Below, in pieces: positions 53,101-64,000 of a stretch of 64,000 nucleotides of DNA; within the stretch, counting starts at the first letter, position 1, and the number at the start of each line of letters is the position of its first letter. Source of the DNA: Viola odorata (lineage: Eukaryota > Streptophyta > Magnoliopsida > Malpighiales > Violaceae); the NCBI GenBank assembly GCA_963691705.1, contig OY829541.1, positions 45,649,661 to 45,713,660 on the forward strand, read 5' to 3'. The position numbers were made by a program, and so were the translations under genes. A model generated the notes under the pieces. It was not told where the DNA came from. It did not search any database and saw only the letters and a program-made list of their open reading frames with translations.

Positions 53101-56100
53101 AGAAGAATGTCTAAGTTTCACAATTAGCATTGTAGAGACTAGAAAAAAATATTGTAGAGACTAGAAAGACATGTTTCTTTTGAACAAAGGTGTACCTGGA
53201 TATTGTCACTAAATAATTCTTCAACCGATAAATATTCTTCAAAAAGTGACTGAACAATAACACGGGCATGACTCTCTCTTCCACCTTCATAAGACTTGAC
53301 AAGACTCATCAAAGGTTCAACAAGTCTTTCCTGGGCTCCTTTTTCTTTCTCAGGGCAGGAGGATAGATGAGCCTGCAGAAAAATGCACATATTTTAAGGG
53401 TCTTACACCTCAAGAAAATGGAGATAAGAGAGATAACGAGGGTAATAGAAACTCACTTCAAGAATACTCTTCAACAATTTTGCAGGGAAGTCGACATTCA
53501 AGGAGGAACCTGAAATCCCTTCAAATTCCCTACACCTGGATTCCAACTGAGACAATTGGGCCAAGGGAAAATTATGTCATGTTACAAACCTAGAGCAACA
53601 GCATAGTCATGAAAGAATAGATTTAAAGTCATATTGCAAACATCTACCTCATTTCTAAGATCTTTGGGAAGGCGAGTAGCAAGAACAGCCAAACATTCTT
53701 GCCATTGAAGGAAAGGGAGTTCAGGACTATCTAGACAATGAAGTAAGCTTTGCACTACCTGTTTTAAAGATATCAATATGACAACTTGCACGATTAGATT
53801 TTAAGATAATGCGCATCAATATGATGAAGTCAGATATAATACAAATAAATATGGATGGGAATGCTGGTTGTCGAGAAGGTTCACAAAAGCATCTAATTAG
53901 GAAATTGCAACTTGGGAACAGAATACTTACTTCGTCAATATTATGCTCATAGCCAGCAAGAATCATGCGGGCAGCACTTAGACTTGCAGCACATCTCTGA
54001 TGCACTTTACCAGAAATAGCAGTTGGAGGGCCCAGCAATGGAAAGCTCCCATGAAAAGGTTCAGCCTTTCGTACAGCTGAAGGATCATCAAGATCAACCC
54101 TTGCTATAAGCTCACCAGCCTACAAGAAAATTCACTTCTTAACAATGTACAAGAAACTGATGACATATTTCCTAAATATAGCCGTGTTTACCTGCATTGC
54201 TTGACCTTCTGACATTTTGAAATGAATATTTCCAGAAGCAGGTGAAAGAAGAGGCATACACATCTTCATAACTTCAACTTCTGCATATGGGTTGTCGGCA
54301 TCAATATGATTACCGTCTGCAACCAGATATCTCAGCAGCTTGCATGGTGTCTCAGCCACTAGTTTTGATGGATCATGATCATTTTGTAACAAGCAAGTCC
54401 TTCCATCAATAAGAAGACGAGTTCCAGCTGCTTCTTCCTCTGCATATATCACATGACTGTTTCCATCCAACTGCAACAAACAAATATAACTGATGCCATT
54501 TCAGAAGTACAAAAATATAATAAGAAAAGAGGTCAGCTAAGGATATAGTAGCACAAGTGTAGAGCATATTCATGACAGCAATTATAAAACAATAGGTTAA
54601 GATCAATGCTTACCTGCATCAACAAGCCTCCGTCACGTAAAGTATGTATCTCTGCTTCGACCTCTGATTGGTTCAACCTCAATCTATAGCTACCTGGCCC
54701 ACCTCTAACCATGTCAATCTACAAATATTTGTGTTGATGTTAGTGATCCATATAATCAAAAGCCCGAGTCAAAACTCTTTAAAAGTTAAACCAAAAAAGA
54801 AAAAACATGAATGAGTTTAGTCTAAAATATGTATTGGTATGACAGGAATTTTACTGTGTATTTGCTTCCTTCAATGTTCAGCGATACTTGAGAGTTCACA
54901 AGTGATATGTGCTGCAAACAGGATCAACAGAATATAATTTCTTAAAGATGAACTGTAAATGTAACAGATATCAAAATGAGTGTTTTTCACCACTGTACCT
55001 TTGGAGGAATCTGACCTTTTTCAAGATAACCAATGTAATCAGAAACCATAGCGGCACTGGTAGCAGATGCTTTCTGGACCACACAAAAATTTGAAACATC
55101 ATTTTGTATTGTTCATAAAGATTCGACCAAATAAAAAAGACTTATGTTTTCTCATATCAAAGAACAATTACTTACATATAGAGCCCCTCCAACAACAGAG
55201 AGATACCAAGGGGGGCGTTCTGCTCTAACACGCATAGCAATTCTACTGTCCAACCAACCCGTGTGTATTTTATTGTCTCTATAGTCTGAAGCCTGTATGT
55301 CATATCAACTGATGTTAGCTATTCAGCAGGATCATTTCCTTTCTCATAATATATAGAAGGGTAAATAACAGAGAAGGATTATTAACAGATGAGATGAGAA
55401 GTGTACATGTAAAAGATCAATGGTGTAATCAACATTGGTACGAATTTCTCCCCGGATTTGAATTTCTTTTAGTCCAAGGACCATATTTGCAATAGCCAAT
55501 GCTCTAGACTCCCCAAATGCAAAAACATGCCCTGAGGGAAGATTTTTCAATTATTCAAGTGAACCAAATGAAGGGATGCATACAGAAAGCAAACATGACA
55601 GGAAGAAGACATTCTGAAGATTCACAAGATGGTCAAACAATCAACCAAAGATTATTAGCATGGAGCCATCACATAACTTTCCCAGTAATTAGGTAGAACA
55701 CTTCACCATGGAATAAAAAATGAAGGCAATTCTTCACCTAATTGGTGCTAGTCTGGCAAAGGAAAATCATAAAATGATTTTTAAGGTCAAAAACCATTAC
55801 ATGGTGAATTAGACATGATACTTCCTGTCAAAACCATTATATGGAGAATTAAGCATGACATTTCCTGTTATTCATTTGACAATTACCACTGTCAAACTGT
55901 TCAAACCTACCAGAGACTATATAGCATCAAGCAGCAACCAATGAATTTGAGTTAATAGCTGAAACAGCTGACACATACCAAATTGAGAATCTGAGAATTC
56001 GTGAATTCCTCCTCCAGACTGCACATCATAAAGATTACTCAAGTTAGAAAATCCAAGGGTCTGACAACAAAAATATCATATGAAAAGAAAAATAAAATAA

Positions 56101-58912
56101 GTGAATACCTTAACAGAGAAGTACGCCCACACATTTGGCTTGCTTTTAAAATTCAGTTCCTGAAGAAAGGCCGTAACTCAATATACATATATGACACTAA
56201 TGTATCGAGTACATTTCGACAAAAGAGTGCCTTACCAGCACTTTACCACTTGTAGGCTTAAATCCATCATCTGGATCCTCACTTGTTACACGCACGGCCA
56301 CGCAATGACCTTTGGGCCTTGTGGACTCAGCCTTGTCAAAATCGAAAGACATGGCAACCAGTGAAGTTCTCCTCCAAGCATCATAACCCCCACCATGTTG
56401 CACTCCATAAAATCTTCGCATCTCTAATTAAACAAGAATCATGAACATGCACTTTCAGAAAAACAAACATGTATATAAGGCCTGAGAGAAAAGAATACAT
56501 ACAAATCCAAGAACCATTGATGACTTACCAGGAATTTGCCACAGAGGAATGCCCATCCCAACTGCAACCTGGGCTGCTGGTAAATTGATCTCCGCAATCC
56601 ATTCAGTGACTGGGTGCTCCACCTACGTTCAAAAAATTTAAAGATCCTGAGAAAAGATTTAATGAATCCAAAAATAATCTGGAGGTCGTTTCACTCCGAA
56701 GTAACTAGAATAAGAACTTGTGCAAAATGAGGTGAGAAATTGCTGGCAAGCAAGGGTTAGTCAGATAACCTTGCCGGCAACATTGTTACAGTAACAGAGG
56801 AGTCTACATAGTATTCCTGAATAACTTTGTCAAATACATAAATGGACCAAGGTCCAAGGGAGTCAAGCATAATGCTCGCTGCCAAACCTACGAAATGGTC
56901 TGGAAAAGACATCACTTGCCTGTAGCCGAGGATTGAGCTCTAAAAAGTAATATTCCCCAGTGTCCATACTGTACAAATACTCAACCGTAGCTGCTCCAAC
57001 ATAATTCACACACTTTGCCAACCTCCGTGCAGCCTGCTCAAGCTTTTTTACTGTCTCCAGTGATGCAACAGTAATTGGACCCTCCTCAATTATCTTTCGA
57101 CAGACATGAGAAAGTCAGTTATAAGGAAACGTCTCATAGATGATACCAAGCAATAGCACATTAAGTTTGGAATGGTAAAAACAACAGTTGATGAACATAA
57201 TTTAAGCTTAGTTCAAACAAATGAACTTACCTTTTGGTGACGCCTTTGAACACTGCAATCACGGCTATGCAAAGCTGCTACATTTCCATGTTGGTCACAC
57301 AGTAACTGGACTTCTAAATGTCGACTCTAATGAGAAAATTCAAACAAATAATCTGAATTCAGAATAAGATATATGACCTGAACTCTCAGTACTGAAAGTT
57401 TCATATAATTGGAAGGCAGTAGATAACTAACCTGGGAAGCAACCTTCATTATGAATATAGGTGAACCCGGAACTTCACCTTGAACTTGCTTAAACAATGC
57501 CCTGACTTCATCATCATTATGAACCTAATGGCAAAGACAACATTTCTTAATTAAAAAGAAGGCATGAAAGGGTTCAGACCACGTGACTTGACAGACGACA
57601 TAGCAGCCTTGCTTTTAACAATAATGAGCACAGTAGCAAATCCTTTCAGGTAAGATATCACAAGGCTTTCATGCATGCTTCAAACCTTTCTTATGCCTTT
57701 CCCACCACCACCCCAAGATGCCTTGATCATTGCAGGGTAACCAACAACTTGGCAACTAGCAATGGCCTCTTCTGTAGTATGTACACATGCTTCCTTATAT
57801 ATATCATCCGGAATAGAAACTAGGCAACTTTCGTAAGAAATTTTCACCTGGAAGAAAAATGTAGAATATCAGTAGGAATGCCTATGAAAATTGCATTTAA
57901 GCATAGCATCTTATTATTTTCATCAAATTTAAGAATAGCATCTCATGAAGAACAGTTACATGGGATCCACTCCATGGGAGGGTGGGAACATCTGCTGCTT
58001 GTGCAATCAATGATGATCCTATCTTATCTCCCAATGCTGCCATAGAAGTAGATGGCGGCCCAAGGAATACAATCCCTTTCACATCCAGTGCATCAGGAAG
58101 CTCAGGGTTCTCAGACGCATGCCCCCAACCAGGCCAGACTGCATCAACACGTGTTATTTCTGCCATCTGGAAAACAAAAATGAATGTGGGAAAACTCGAT
58201 GAGTTGATATCTTCTTAGAACAAATTAATATACAAAATCAAATGGAACAGATTAAGGTAGCTCAGCAAACACAACAGGACACATCATAATGGCAGATTGA
58301 CTACACTATACAAATTTATCTCCTATTTGAACTTTCAATTTTTCAAAGACTGTAATTCACATTAGAATTCGTAATTCAATCAAAGCAACTGAAGGATTAA
58401 ATACTGTGACCAGATATTTTCATAGCAGGGCACTCAACAAGCTCAGTTCTCTCTCGTACTTTGCCTTATACAGTCCAAAGCACAACAACCAAAGAAAACA
58501 TGAAATCACAGGACTACAAATTCAATCTACAAACCTCAACAATGAGCTGCACATTGGCATAATTATTATTGTTTGTACCACCAGGAATCTCCACAAATTG
58601 ATCAGCAATTCGAATATGCTCTGCATTGATTCTCATGTCTTCCGGAGTAGCCATGGCCACCAACAAGATCGCCTTCTCAGTGCCAAATGTTTCATAAGCC
58701 CATGTTCTGATGCTACGCATGAACTTGACAGCTGCCATTCCATTGTTCGCGATTAAAATACTATGGATTGGCCGCTTCCCACCAAGGGCATGGCAGAATT
58801 CGTCGACTTCAGATAGTGTTGCAGGGCTCCTTATTGAAACTACCCCATTGATGTACCCATTACCACGCCCAACACCAAGAGTAATTGGTGGTCTCCTCTG
58901 TGCTTCTGACAT
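47136..58912 (-). CDS. ACC1: Homomeric (cytosolic) acetyl-CoA carboxylase
   Basis: Makes malonyl-CoA from acetyl-CoA, bicarbonate and ATP. About 2,270 residues over 30 coding exons: 58535-58912, 57960-58166, 57686-57847, 57432-57524, 57231-57326, 56920-57093, 56529-56622, 56236-56423, 56109-56159, 55979-56018, 55407-55531, 55176-55292, 54999-55073, 54855-54911, 54614-54718, 54192-54470, 53931-54119, 53648-53758, 53457-53546, 53196-53372, 52679-52756, 52441-52563, 51821-52090, 51398-51738, 50921-51158, 50459-50811, 50146-50359, 49542-49718, 47291-49444, 47136-47192. All joins keep frame. Biotin carboxylase (about 30-540; ATP loop [11 protein letters not shown] near 241; HPVTEWI, ELNPRLQVEHP), biotin carrier with EVMKM (Lys near 723), long central domain, and carboxyltransferase (1535 on, mostly one exon). 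No transit peptide precedes [10 protein letters not shown], so it is the cytosolic form. Length and order fit Arabidopsis ACC1 (2,254). The intron after 56920 uses a GC donor. No stop or frameshift: intact. Confidence 0.96.
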
Positions 58913-59480
58913 GCTGTAAAGAAAGTAATAACATTACCGAATAGCATGGAGGGTTAAGGCATACTCCCAAGTGTAGGGAGTTCCCTTTAACTTAGCAATG
59001 TCAGGACTTCATATAATTTAATCAGAAAAGGTTTCAAAATCACAACAATCAACGAAGATGACATTAATCAAAAAATGATTAGTAAGATAGAGTTTGATTG
59101 CACCGAAGTGTACTTCACGTACGGCCTTTGCTTTGTAATAGAAGTAATGAAGATACAGGATCCTAAAAGAATGGAATGACATGGAAAAAACTTTGTTTGA
59201 AGTAAAGCCACATATAAAACAAGACTCAAAAGGAACAAGTGAAAACAACAAACGCCAGGAAAGGGTAGAAGGATTAGAAGCAGTAGACAGGAAAAATGAA
59301 CAAATTAGCGACAACCCAATTGAAACAAAAACAGAAAACAAAAAGTAGTGTCAAGAATGACAACAAACCTGAAGAAAAAGATGGAATCTTTGAAGTTGAG
59401 ACACTAAAATCAACTGAATTTGGCAAATGGGCAATCGAGCATCTTGATGGGAAACCTTAAAAGCGCATAATTTAAGAATT
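58913..59480 (-). other. ACC1: 5' UTR intron and leader exon of ACC1
   Basis: The start codon lies one base after an acceptor (TTTACAG|C-ATG; AG at 58914-58915). A donor CAG|GTTTGT at 59364-59369 would give a leader intron of 456 bp (58914-59369), with a leader exon from 59370 to somewhere near 59450-59500. The transcription start is not visible. Confidence 0.55.
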
Positions 59481-59582
59481 GGCCGTGATGCGTGAGGATT
59501 ATATTAAAAGGAGAAGAGGTGGTGGTGATGAGAGTAGATGGGAGGTAGGTTTGAGTTAGAGAAGTAAGTGTCGGGTTGTTCA

Positions 59583-59644
59583 AAGGATTTAACGGCTTTT
59601 AATGAGACCTGGCACGTGTCGTATGGTACGTACCCGCCCAATGC

Positions 59645-59686
<42 letters not shown>

Positions 59687-59697
59687 CTATGATTAAG
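59583..59697 (+). repeat. Direct repeat copy 1 upstream of ACC1 (G-box, CT microsatellite)
   Basis: AAGGATTTAACGGCTTTTAA through GGCACGTGTCG (G-box CACGTG at 59613-59618), GTACGTAC, then a (CT)n run and CTATGATTAAG. Repeated almost exactly at 61595-61725. The G-box lies within about 200 bp of the ACC1 leader, a plausible bZIP/bHLH site. Confidence 0.75.
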
Positions 59698-60221
59698 GCC
59701 CTGTTTGGCCCCAGGTTTGGGTTGGAGAATTACTTTTCCGATAAGTGCTGTGTGAAAATCACTTCTGTAAAAATCAGTATGTTGTTTGGTAAATTTTTTT
59801 TAAAAGTGCTGTGAGATATTAGAAGCTGTTTATGGTGTTTGGTAAAAACTGCTGTTAAAACTATGGTTGGTATGTAAAATGACTATAAAGGGCACGATGC
59901 ATTTTTATGGTTTAAAAATCTGAAATGACCAAAATGTCTCTAAATTTAATGCCGATTCAGCTGTTCGAACCAAATGTTCAATTAATACACACACAAAATT
60001 TAATTTGATAAATATAATATTTTAGTTAATTAATAAAGAATCAAAAATTCGAGCAAACTGTTTATCGTATTATGAAATTGAAGACACCTAATTAATCTAA
60101 ATGATGAGTATGAATTATTGAACAACAGATAAACTAACAATTTAAACAAATTGATTAGCAATTGGATTTATGAAGAATTTGGCTTAAGAATTTTTTTTTT
60201 CCAGTTTCTTAACAATTTAAT

Positions 60222-60722
60222 TTGATTAATTTGGGAGAGGATTTGGAGTTTGGCACAAAACAAATGAGAGTTTTGATTAATGCACCGCCACAGCTTCAGC
60301 TTCTTTGGCAGCAGCAGCAACAACCCCAGGACCAGCAGCTCTTGCAGCAACAATACCAACAACAGATGTTGCAAATGCAATATCTTCAGCAGCAGTTGCA
60401 ACATCAGCAGCTACCTCCCCAACAGCAACAAGAACAGCTGCAGTTGCTGCTTCAACAGCTGATACAGCAGCAAACCAATTTGCAGTTACAACCACAGCAA
60501 GCCTCTCAACTCCAACAGCAGCTACTACAGCAGCACACCACTCAGCAGCTACAGACACAACATCAGCATCTACTTTACATGCAACATCAACAGCTACAAC
60601 TGCACCTGCAGCAGCAGCAACAGCAACAACTACAGCAGCAAGCAATGTCCTCACAAAAGCAGCAACATGAGCAGGAACAAGGAAACCGCTCCAAAAATAT
60701 AAACATTGGTAGGCTGGTCTGA
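60222..60722 (+). other. Glutamine-rich frame (CAG/CAA repeats)
   Basis: A 166-codon open frame, about half Gln from residue 22 on (LLWQQQQQPQDQQLLQQQ), with Leu between. The triplet repeat keeps several frames and the complement open, so openness is weak evidence. It could be a captured piece of a Gln-rich transcription regulator, but nothing outside the repeat identifies one. Confidence 0.3.
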
Positions 60723-60732
60723 GATATGTACA

Positions 60733-61344
60733 ATGAAAATGGCAAAAACAAAACCCGAAGTTAAGCTAGGCATTTTAACAAACACCTTGCATACACTTTG
60801 TGCGCAAGCATTCATAACCAGCAGCAGCAGCAACAACAACAACAATTCCTGCCCCCAAACATGCGGAAACGCCACCGTCCCTTACCCATTCGGATTCTCC
60901 CCGACCTGCGCAATCCCATTAAACTGCTCCTCCGATTTCCAAATCCAAATCCACAATTTCCAAATCAAAACCCACAATTTCCTACCCAAAACCATAAAAC
61001 TCACCCTCCAACCCAACTGCTCCCGCCCACTCAATTCCCTCCGCCACCTCTACACCAACCACTATGCGCCGTCGTTCACCAACGCAACTCTGTTACACCT
61101 CTGCTCCAAACCCTTAAAGTTCTGCAGCATCCCGGCGATTAGCGTGGAAAGAAGTTTCCAAACGTCGGTCAATTGCGCTAATTCCACCACCAGCAGCAGC
61201 GCAAAAGTCAGCTGCTTCAACCAGCTGCCGCCGCTGATAGATCGGTTCTTGAATTACTCCATGGCGGTGAGGAGAGCGAGAGTGAGAGAAGAGGAGAGCG
61301 AGGCAGCCACGAGAAATGAGAATGAATTGGATTTTTTTTGGTAA
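60733..61344 (+). pseudogene. Captured wall-associated-kinase fragment (GUB_WAK domain)
   Basis: The frame has a Leu-rich start resembling a signal peptide (LGILTNTLHTLCAQAF), an SSSSNNNNN run, then CPQTCGNATVPYPFGFSP, CAIPLNCSSDFQIQI, PNCSRPLNSLRHLY, NHYAPSFTNATLLHLCS and VSCF. C..TCGN..VPYPFGFS..C.IPLNC.. is the GUB_WAK galacturonan-binding domain of WAK-like kinases (closest in feel to the WAKL14 type). The frame ends in unrelated Arg/Glu codons and a stop at 61344; no transmembrane or kinase region follows. Confidence 0.65.
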
Positions 61345-61594
61345 TTTATATCTGGTTATTTTGTAATTAAGAAGGATAGTGGGGGATATTTTTGTCACAA
61401 AAACATATTGTCCAGCTTCCCGTGTTTTCTTCAAAAGTGATTCTGCCCACTGCTCCAAATATCAGCAGTGGGGAAGAGAGGCCAAATACAAAGGAAAGCT
61501 GGAATCACTTTCGGGAAAATCTGGTTTGGGAAGGTGTTACCAAACACCTTTTAAGTGCTTTTGGGTTGGAAAAGTGATTTTTCCAACCCAACCC

Positions 61595-61656
61595 AAGGAT
61601 TTAACGGCTTTTAATGAGACCTGGCACGTGTCGTATGGTACGTACCCGCCCAATGC

Positions 61657-61715
<59 letters not shown>

Positions 61716-61725
61716 TATGACTAAG
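61595..61725 (+). repeat. Direct repeat copy 2 (G-box, CT microsatellite)
   Basis: Matches 59583-59697 with a longer (CT)n and one extra CTAT; G-box at 61625-61630. Ends CTATGACTAAGAC. Confidence 0.75.
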
Positions 61726-63017
61726 ACAACATGCGACTCAGTATTTCTGTTACGGTGTAGATGTTGTTAATCCTGGTAAATTGATATTTATCTAAAATTA
61801 ATCCTGTAAATTGGTTTCAATATTTCAATTATTTTAATTAATCAATACTCTTAATTAAATTTATACGAATAAAATTAGATCAATATTTATTGGAAAATTA
61901 ATTAACCAATACTCTCAATAATTTTAGTACAGTATTACGGTAATATTGAATTGCATACAAATATTAGTTTAATAAATATTAAATAAGTAAAAATATAATC
62001 TTAGTTCGGTTTATAATTCGATATACCATATAGTAAAAAGGCCCCCTGTACTAAGGGTCAACAACAAAAGTGTAGTTTCTGTTAGTCAAACTAACAGACC
62101 GTTAATGTTAACCGTTGACTTTAATTAAAAAAATCACAAAAAATGTAAAAATTCTAAAATAAATGTAAAATATCCAAAAAAATATGTAAAAACTTTTTAA
62201 AAAATGTAAAAAATCTAAAACAAATTGTAAAAATTCCCAAAAAATCTAAAAAAAAAAGTAATTAACCTAAAAATTCAGAAATAAAATGTCAAAATTTCAA
62301 AAAAAATATTTAATTAATCTAAAATTCCAAAAAAAATGTAAAAATTCACAAATAAAATAAAAATTCCAAAAAAAAAATTAATTAATCTAAAAATCCAAAA
62401 TATGTTAAAATTTCAAAAATAACTTCAAATATGGCGTTTGCAAAAATTTTTAAACTTGTAGTGTAAATTCTGAAAAACTATTATCCAATTGCAAAAATGA
62501 AAAATTTGCTGAAAAATTTCCATTTAGAAAAATGTTGCTGTGAAACAGATTTTGGAAAATTTTCTGAATTTTTTTCAAAATTAAGCAGCTCCTAAATAGC
62601 TTGTGCTTTTGAATTTAGACATGAATATATTTAGCATATTTATATTTGATTTTTAACAAACTTAAAGTGGGCTACTATTTAGTTTATTAATTTTTTTTCA
62701 AAAAAACCTTAGCATTGTTTTGTAATTAAAATAAAATTGATTTAACAAAAGTAGTAGCTTTTGTTTTTCAAAAAAATAAGAAATAGTTGTTAGGTGAATA
62801 CGATTTCGAGTTTTCTAAGGCTGGAAAATGAAAGCTGGAAAACAGAAAACGTACTATAGCAATGAAACAGAATTTCCATTTTCAGAAATTTTTCTACTGT
62901 TTTCTAAAAATAGAAAATTTTGCGTTGTGAAATGCAGCCTAATATTGAGAAAAGTCACTAGTAGGTCGACCCTGTGCTAAAAGAATTATTAGTTCTAACT
63001 TAGTGAGTCGTGAGATA
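61726..63017. other. AT-rich intergenic sequence with simple repeat
   Basis: 62120-62460 is a loose repeat of AAAAATGTAAAAATTCCAAA phrases. No gene or transposon end is recognised in the rest. Confidence 0.45.
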
Positions 63018-63683
63018 TACTCCCTCCGTCCTCGATTAATTGACATTTTTCTACGGATTCTTTGTTCTCAATTAATTGTCATTTTGAGTTTTCCAACACA
63101 CATTTTTTGCAACATTACGAAAAGACCCTATCCTTTTAACTCTATTTATAAACGTTGTCATTCATTTCTCTTTCCTTTCCTTCTTTTTTTTCTTTTTGGC
63201 CGCAACCCTCACTTTCATCTCTTCTCTTTTCTTTTCTTTTTTTTCTTTTCTTTTCTTTTCTCAGCAACGACGGCGTCGATTGAGGAGGGTGAGAGTGATG
63301 TGTGTGATTCGGCGGCAGTGGTGGATTTGACAGTGGTGGATGCAGTTTTGGTAGTTGGGTTCGGTGGTGGATGTGGTTTTGGTGGCTGGGTTCGTAGATC
63401 GTGGCGGTGATGGGTGGTTGGTGGCAGTGGGTGATGGTGAGGTTGTGATGGTATGGTGATGGGTGTGTGACGGAGAGGGCGATGGGTTTGGTGACGACGG
63501 TGTGGCTTGTAGGTGTGGTCGTTTTGGGTAGTGATAAAGAGGAGGAGGGTGACTCAGTTGTTTGTAGATTGTTTGAAAACCAGGAGTAGTTTTGAAACAA
63601 AAAAACTAAAAAATATTAAAAAAAAGAAATCTTTATACTTCCTACTGTGCCAGAACATCAATCTTTAACGAACGGAGGGAGTA
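63018..63683. mobile_element. Stowaway-like MITE (Tc1/mariner)
   Basis: TA|CTCCCTCCGTCC at 63018-63031 and ACGGAGGGAG|TA ending at 63683: inverted ends typical of plant Stowaway-like elements with a TA duplication. 662 bp, long for the class; the interior has a CT-rich tract and a GGTGG-rich tract whose ORFs are not considered genes. Confidence 0.7.
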
Positions 63684-64000
63684 TGTAATTCAGATATAAA
63701 ATTTAGAATAATTTTACATCTATTAATTAGAGTTTAAAAAAACTCAAAGTAGTATGAACTCATATTTTATACTCGCTTAATTGTTCTATTCAAATTAGTA
63801 AATTGTGCACTGTGTGACGGACAAGGAGAAAATTGAAATTAATCATTAAGCAATGAAACAAAAATAATAATTATAATGGAAAGTCCAATTAAACAATTTT
63901 ATATAATTACAAAGATTGATTCATCATTGAGAAATTAATAGAAAATTAACACCTAGGATTTGAAAGGTAATATAGGATATATACATAGAATTTGAAGATA
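63684..64000. other. AT-rich sequence, nothing recognised
   Basis: No ORF, repeat or RNA gene is seen up to the window edge. Confidence 0.4.

Larger units (their letters stand above)
59698..61594. mobile_element. Insertion carrying host gene pieces, between the direct repeats
   Basis: Left end GGCCCTGTTTGGCCCCAGG followed by GTTTGGGTTGG...ACTTTTCC; right end (complement) TGGGTTGGGTTGGAAAAATC followed by ACTTTTCC and AAAAGCACTT. Repeated AAGTGCT and TGTTTGGTAA phrases on both sides form long imperfect inverted termini, as in non-autonomous DNA transposons. The right end lacks the GGCCCTGTTTGG terminus. The 115-bp repeats flanking it are too long for a normal target duplication. Confidence 0.5.

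Noticed and set aside
47136..58912. Plastid-targeted homomeric carboxylase
   Set aside because: The protein begins directly with the biotin carboxylase leader region; no transit-type extension is encoded, and the exon before it is a leader without a frame.
60277..60670. Ala/Val- and Ala/Thr-rich ORFs over the CAG/CAA tract
   Set aside because: Alternative frames of one triplet repeat; openness follows from base composition.
63003..63600. Overlapping ORFs on both strands
   Set aside because: Lie inside the MITE and consist of CT-rich and GGTGG-rich simple sequence.

Overview
The window is nuclear DNA of a flowering plant, most likely a eudicot. Evidence is a split homomeric acetyl-CoA carboxylase gene with about 30 coding exons, short AT-rich introns, nested LTR retrotransposons, hAT elements and a Stowaway-like MITE. 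I see no bacterial or organellar genes, no rRNA and no CRISPR. The species cannot be named from the sequence.

Bases 1-32953 are three related Ty3/gypsy elements of the Tat type (gag, protease, RT, RNase H plus a second RNase H-like domain, integrase), nested in one another. Element C (1-1962, plus strand) shows only its 3' end. Element B (minus strand, 1963-32953) is the host copy: 5' LTR 32486-32953, gag-pol 26573-32450, and a cassette of genes running antisense to gag-pol at 2099-7210 and 23306-25066. Element A (plus strand, 7255-23274, LTRs 7255-7779 and 22747-23274, target duplication CTAAC) landed inside a 70-bp intron of one of B's cassette genes. Each element carries genes in antisense orientation between pol and the 3' LTR. 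In A and B there are four: two paralogous proteins with a Transposase_28-like domain followed by coiled coils (genes 1 and 2), a short Pro/Ser/Arg-rich protein (gene 3), and a small helical protein of unknown function beginning MDxLTKNFL (gene 4). Most have a TATA-like box just upstream, and a degenerate tandem repeat separates pol from the cassette.

Bases 32959-40320 hold older debris: an LTR fragment, a copia RT remnant, and a gag-only element with TGATACGA-ended LTRs. Inside the latter lies a small hAT-like insertion with fragments of an N-acetyltransferase gene and a CC-NBS-LRR gene. Bases 40321-46259 are a decayed hAT transposon whose dimerisation domain is split by a second, non-autonomous hAT element with perfect ends and an 8-bp target duplication. 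That inner element carries the first exons of a GH10 xylanase gene (carbohydrate-binding part).

Bases 47136-58912 (minus strand) are the one clear host gene: cytosolic multifunctional acetyl-CoA carboxylase (ACC1), with biotin carboxylase, biotin carrier and carboxyltransferase domains and about 2,270 residues. It makes malonyl-CoA for very-long-chain fatty acids, flavonoids and waxes. Its upstream region (59370-61725) has a segment of about 115 bp with a G-box, present twice around a 1.9-kb insertion that carries a wall-associated-kinase extracellular domain fragment. The remainder to 64000 is AT-rich with one Stowaway-like MITE.
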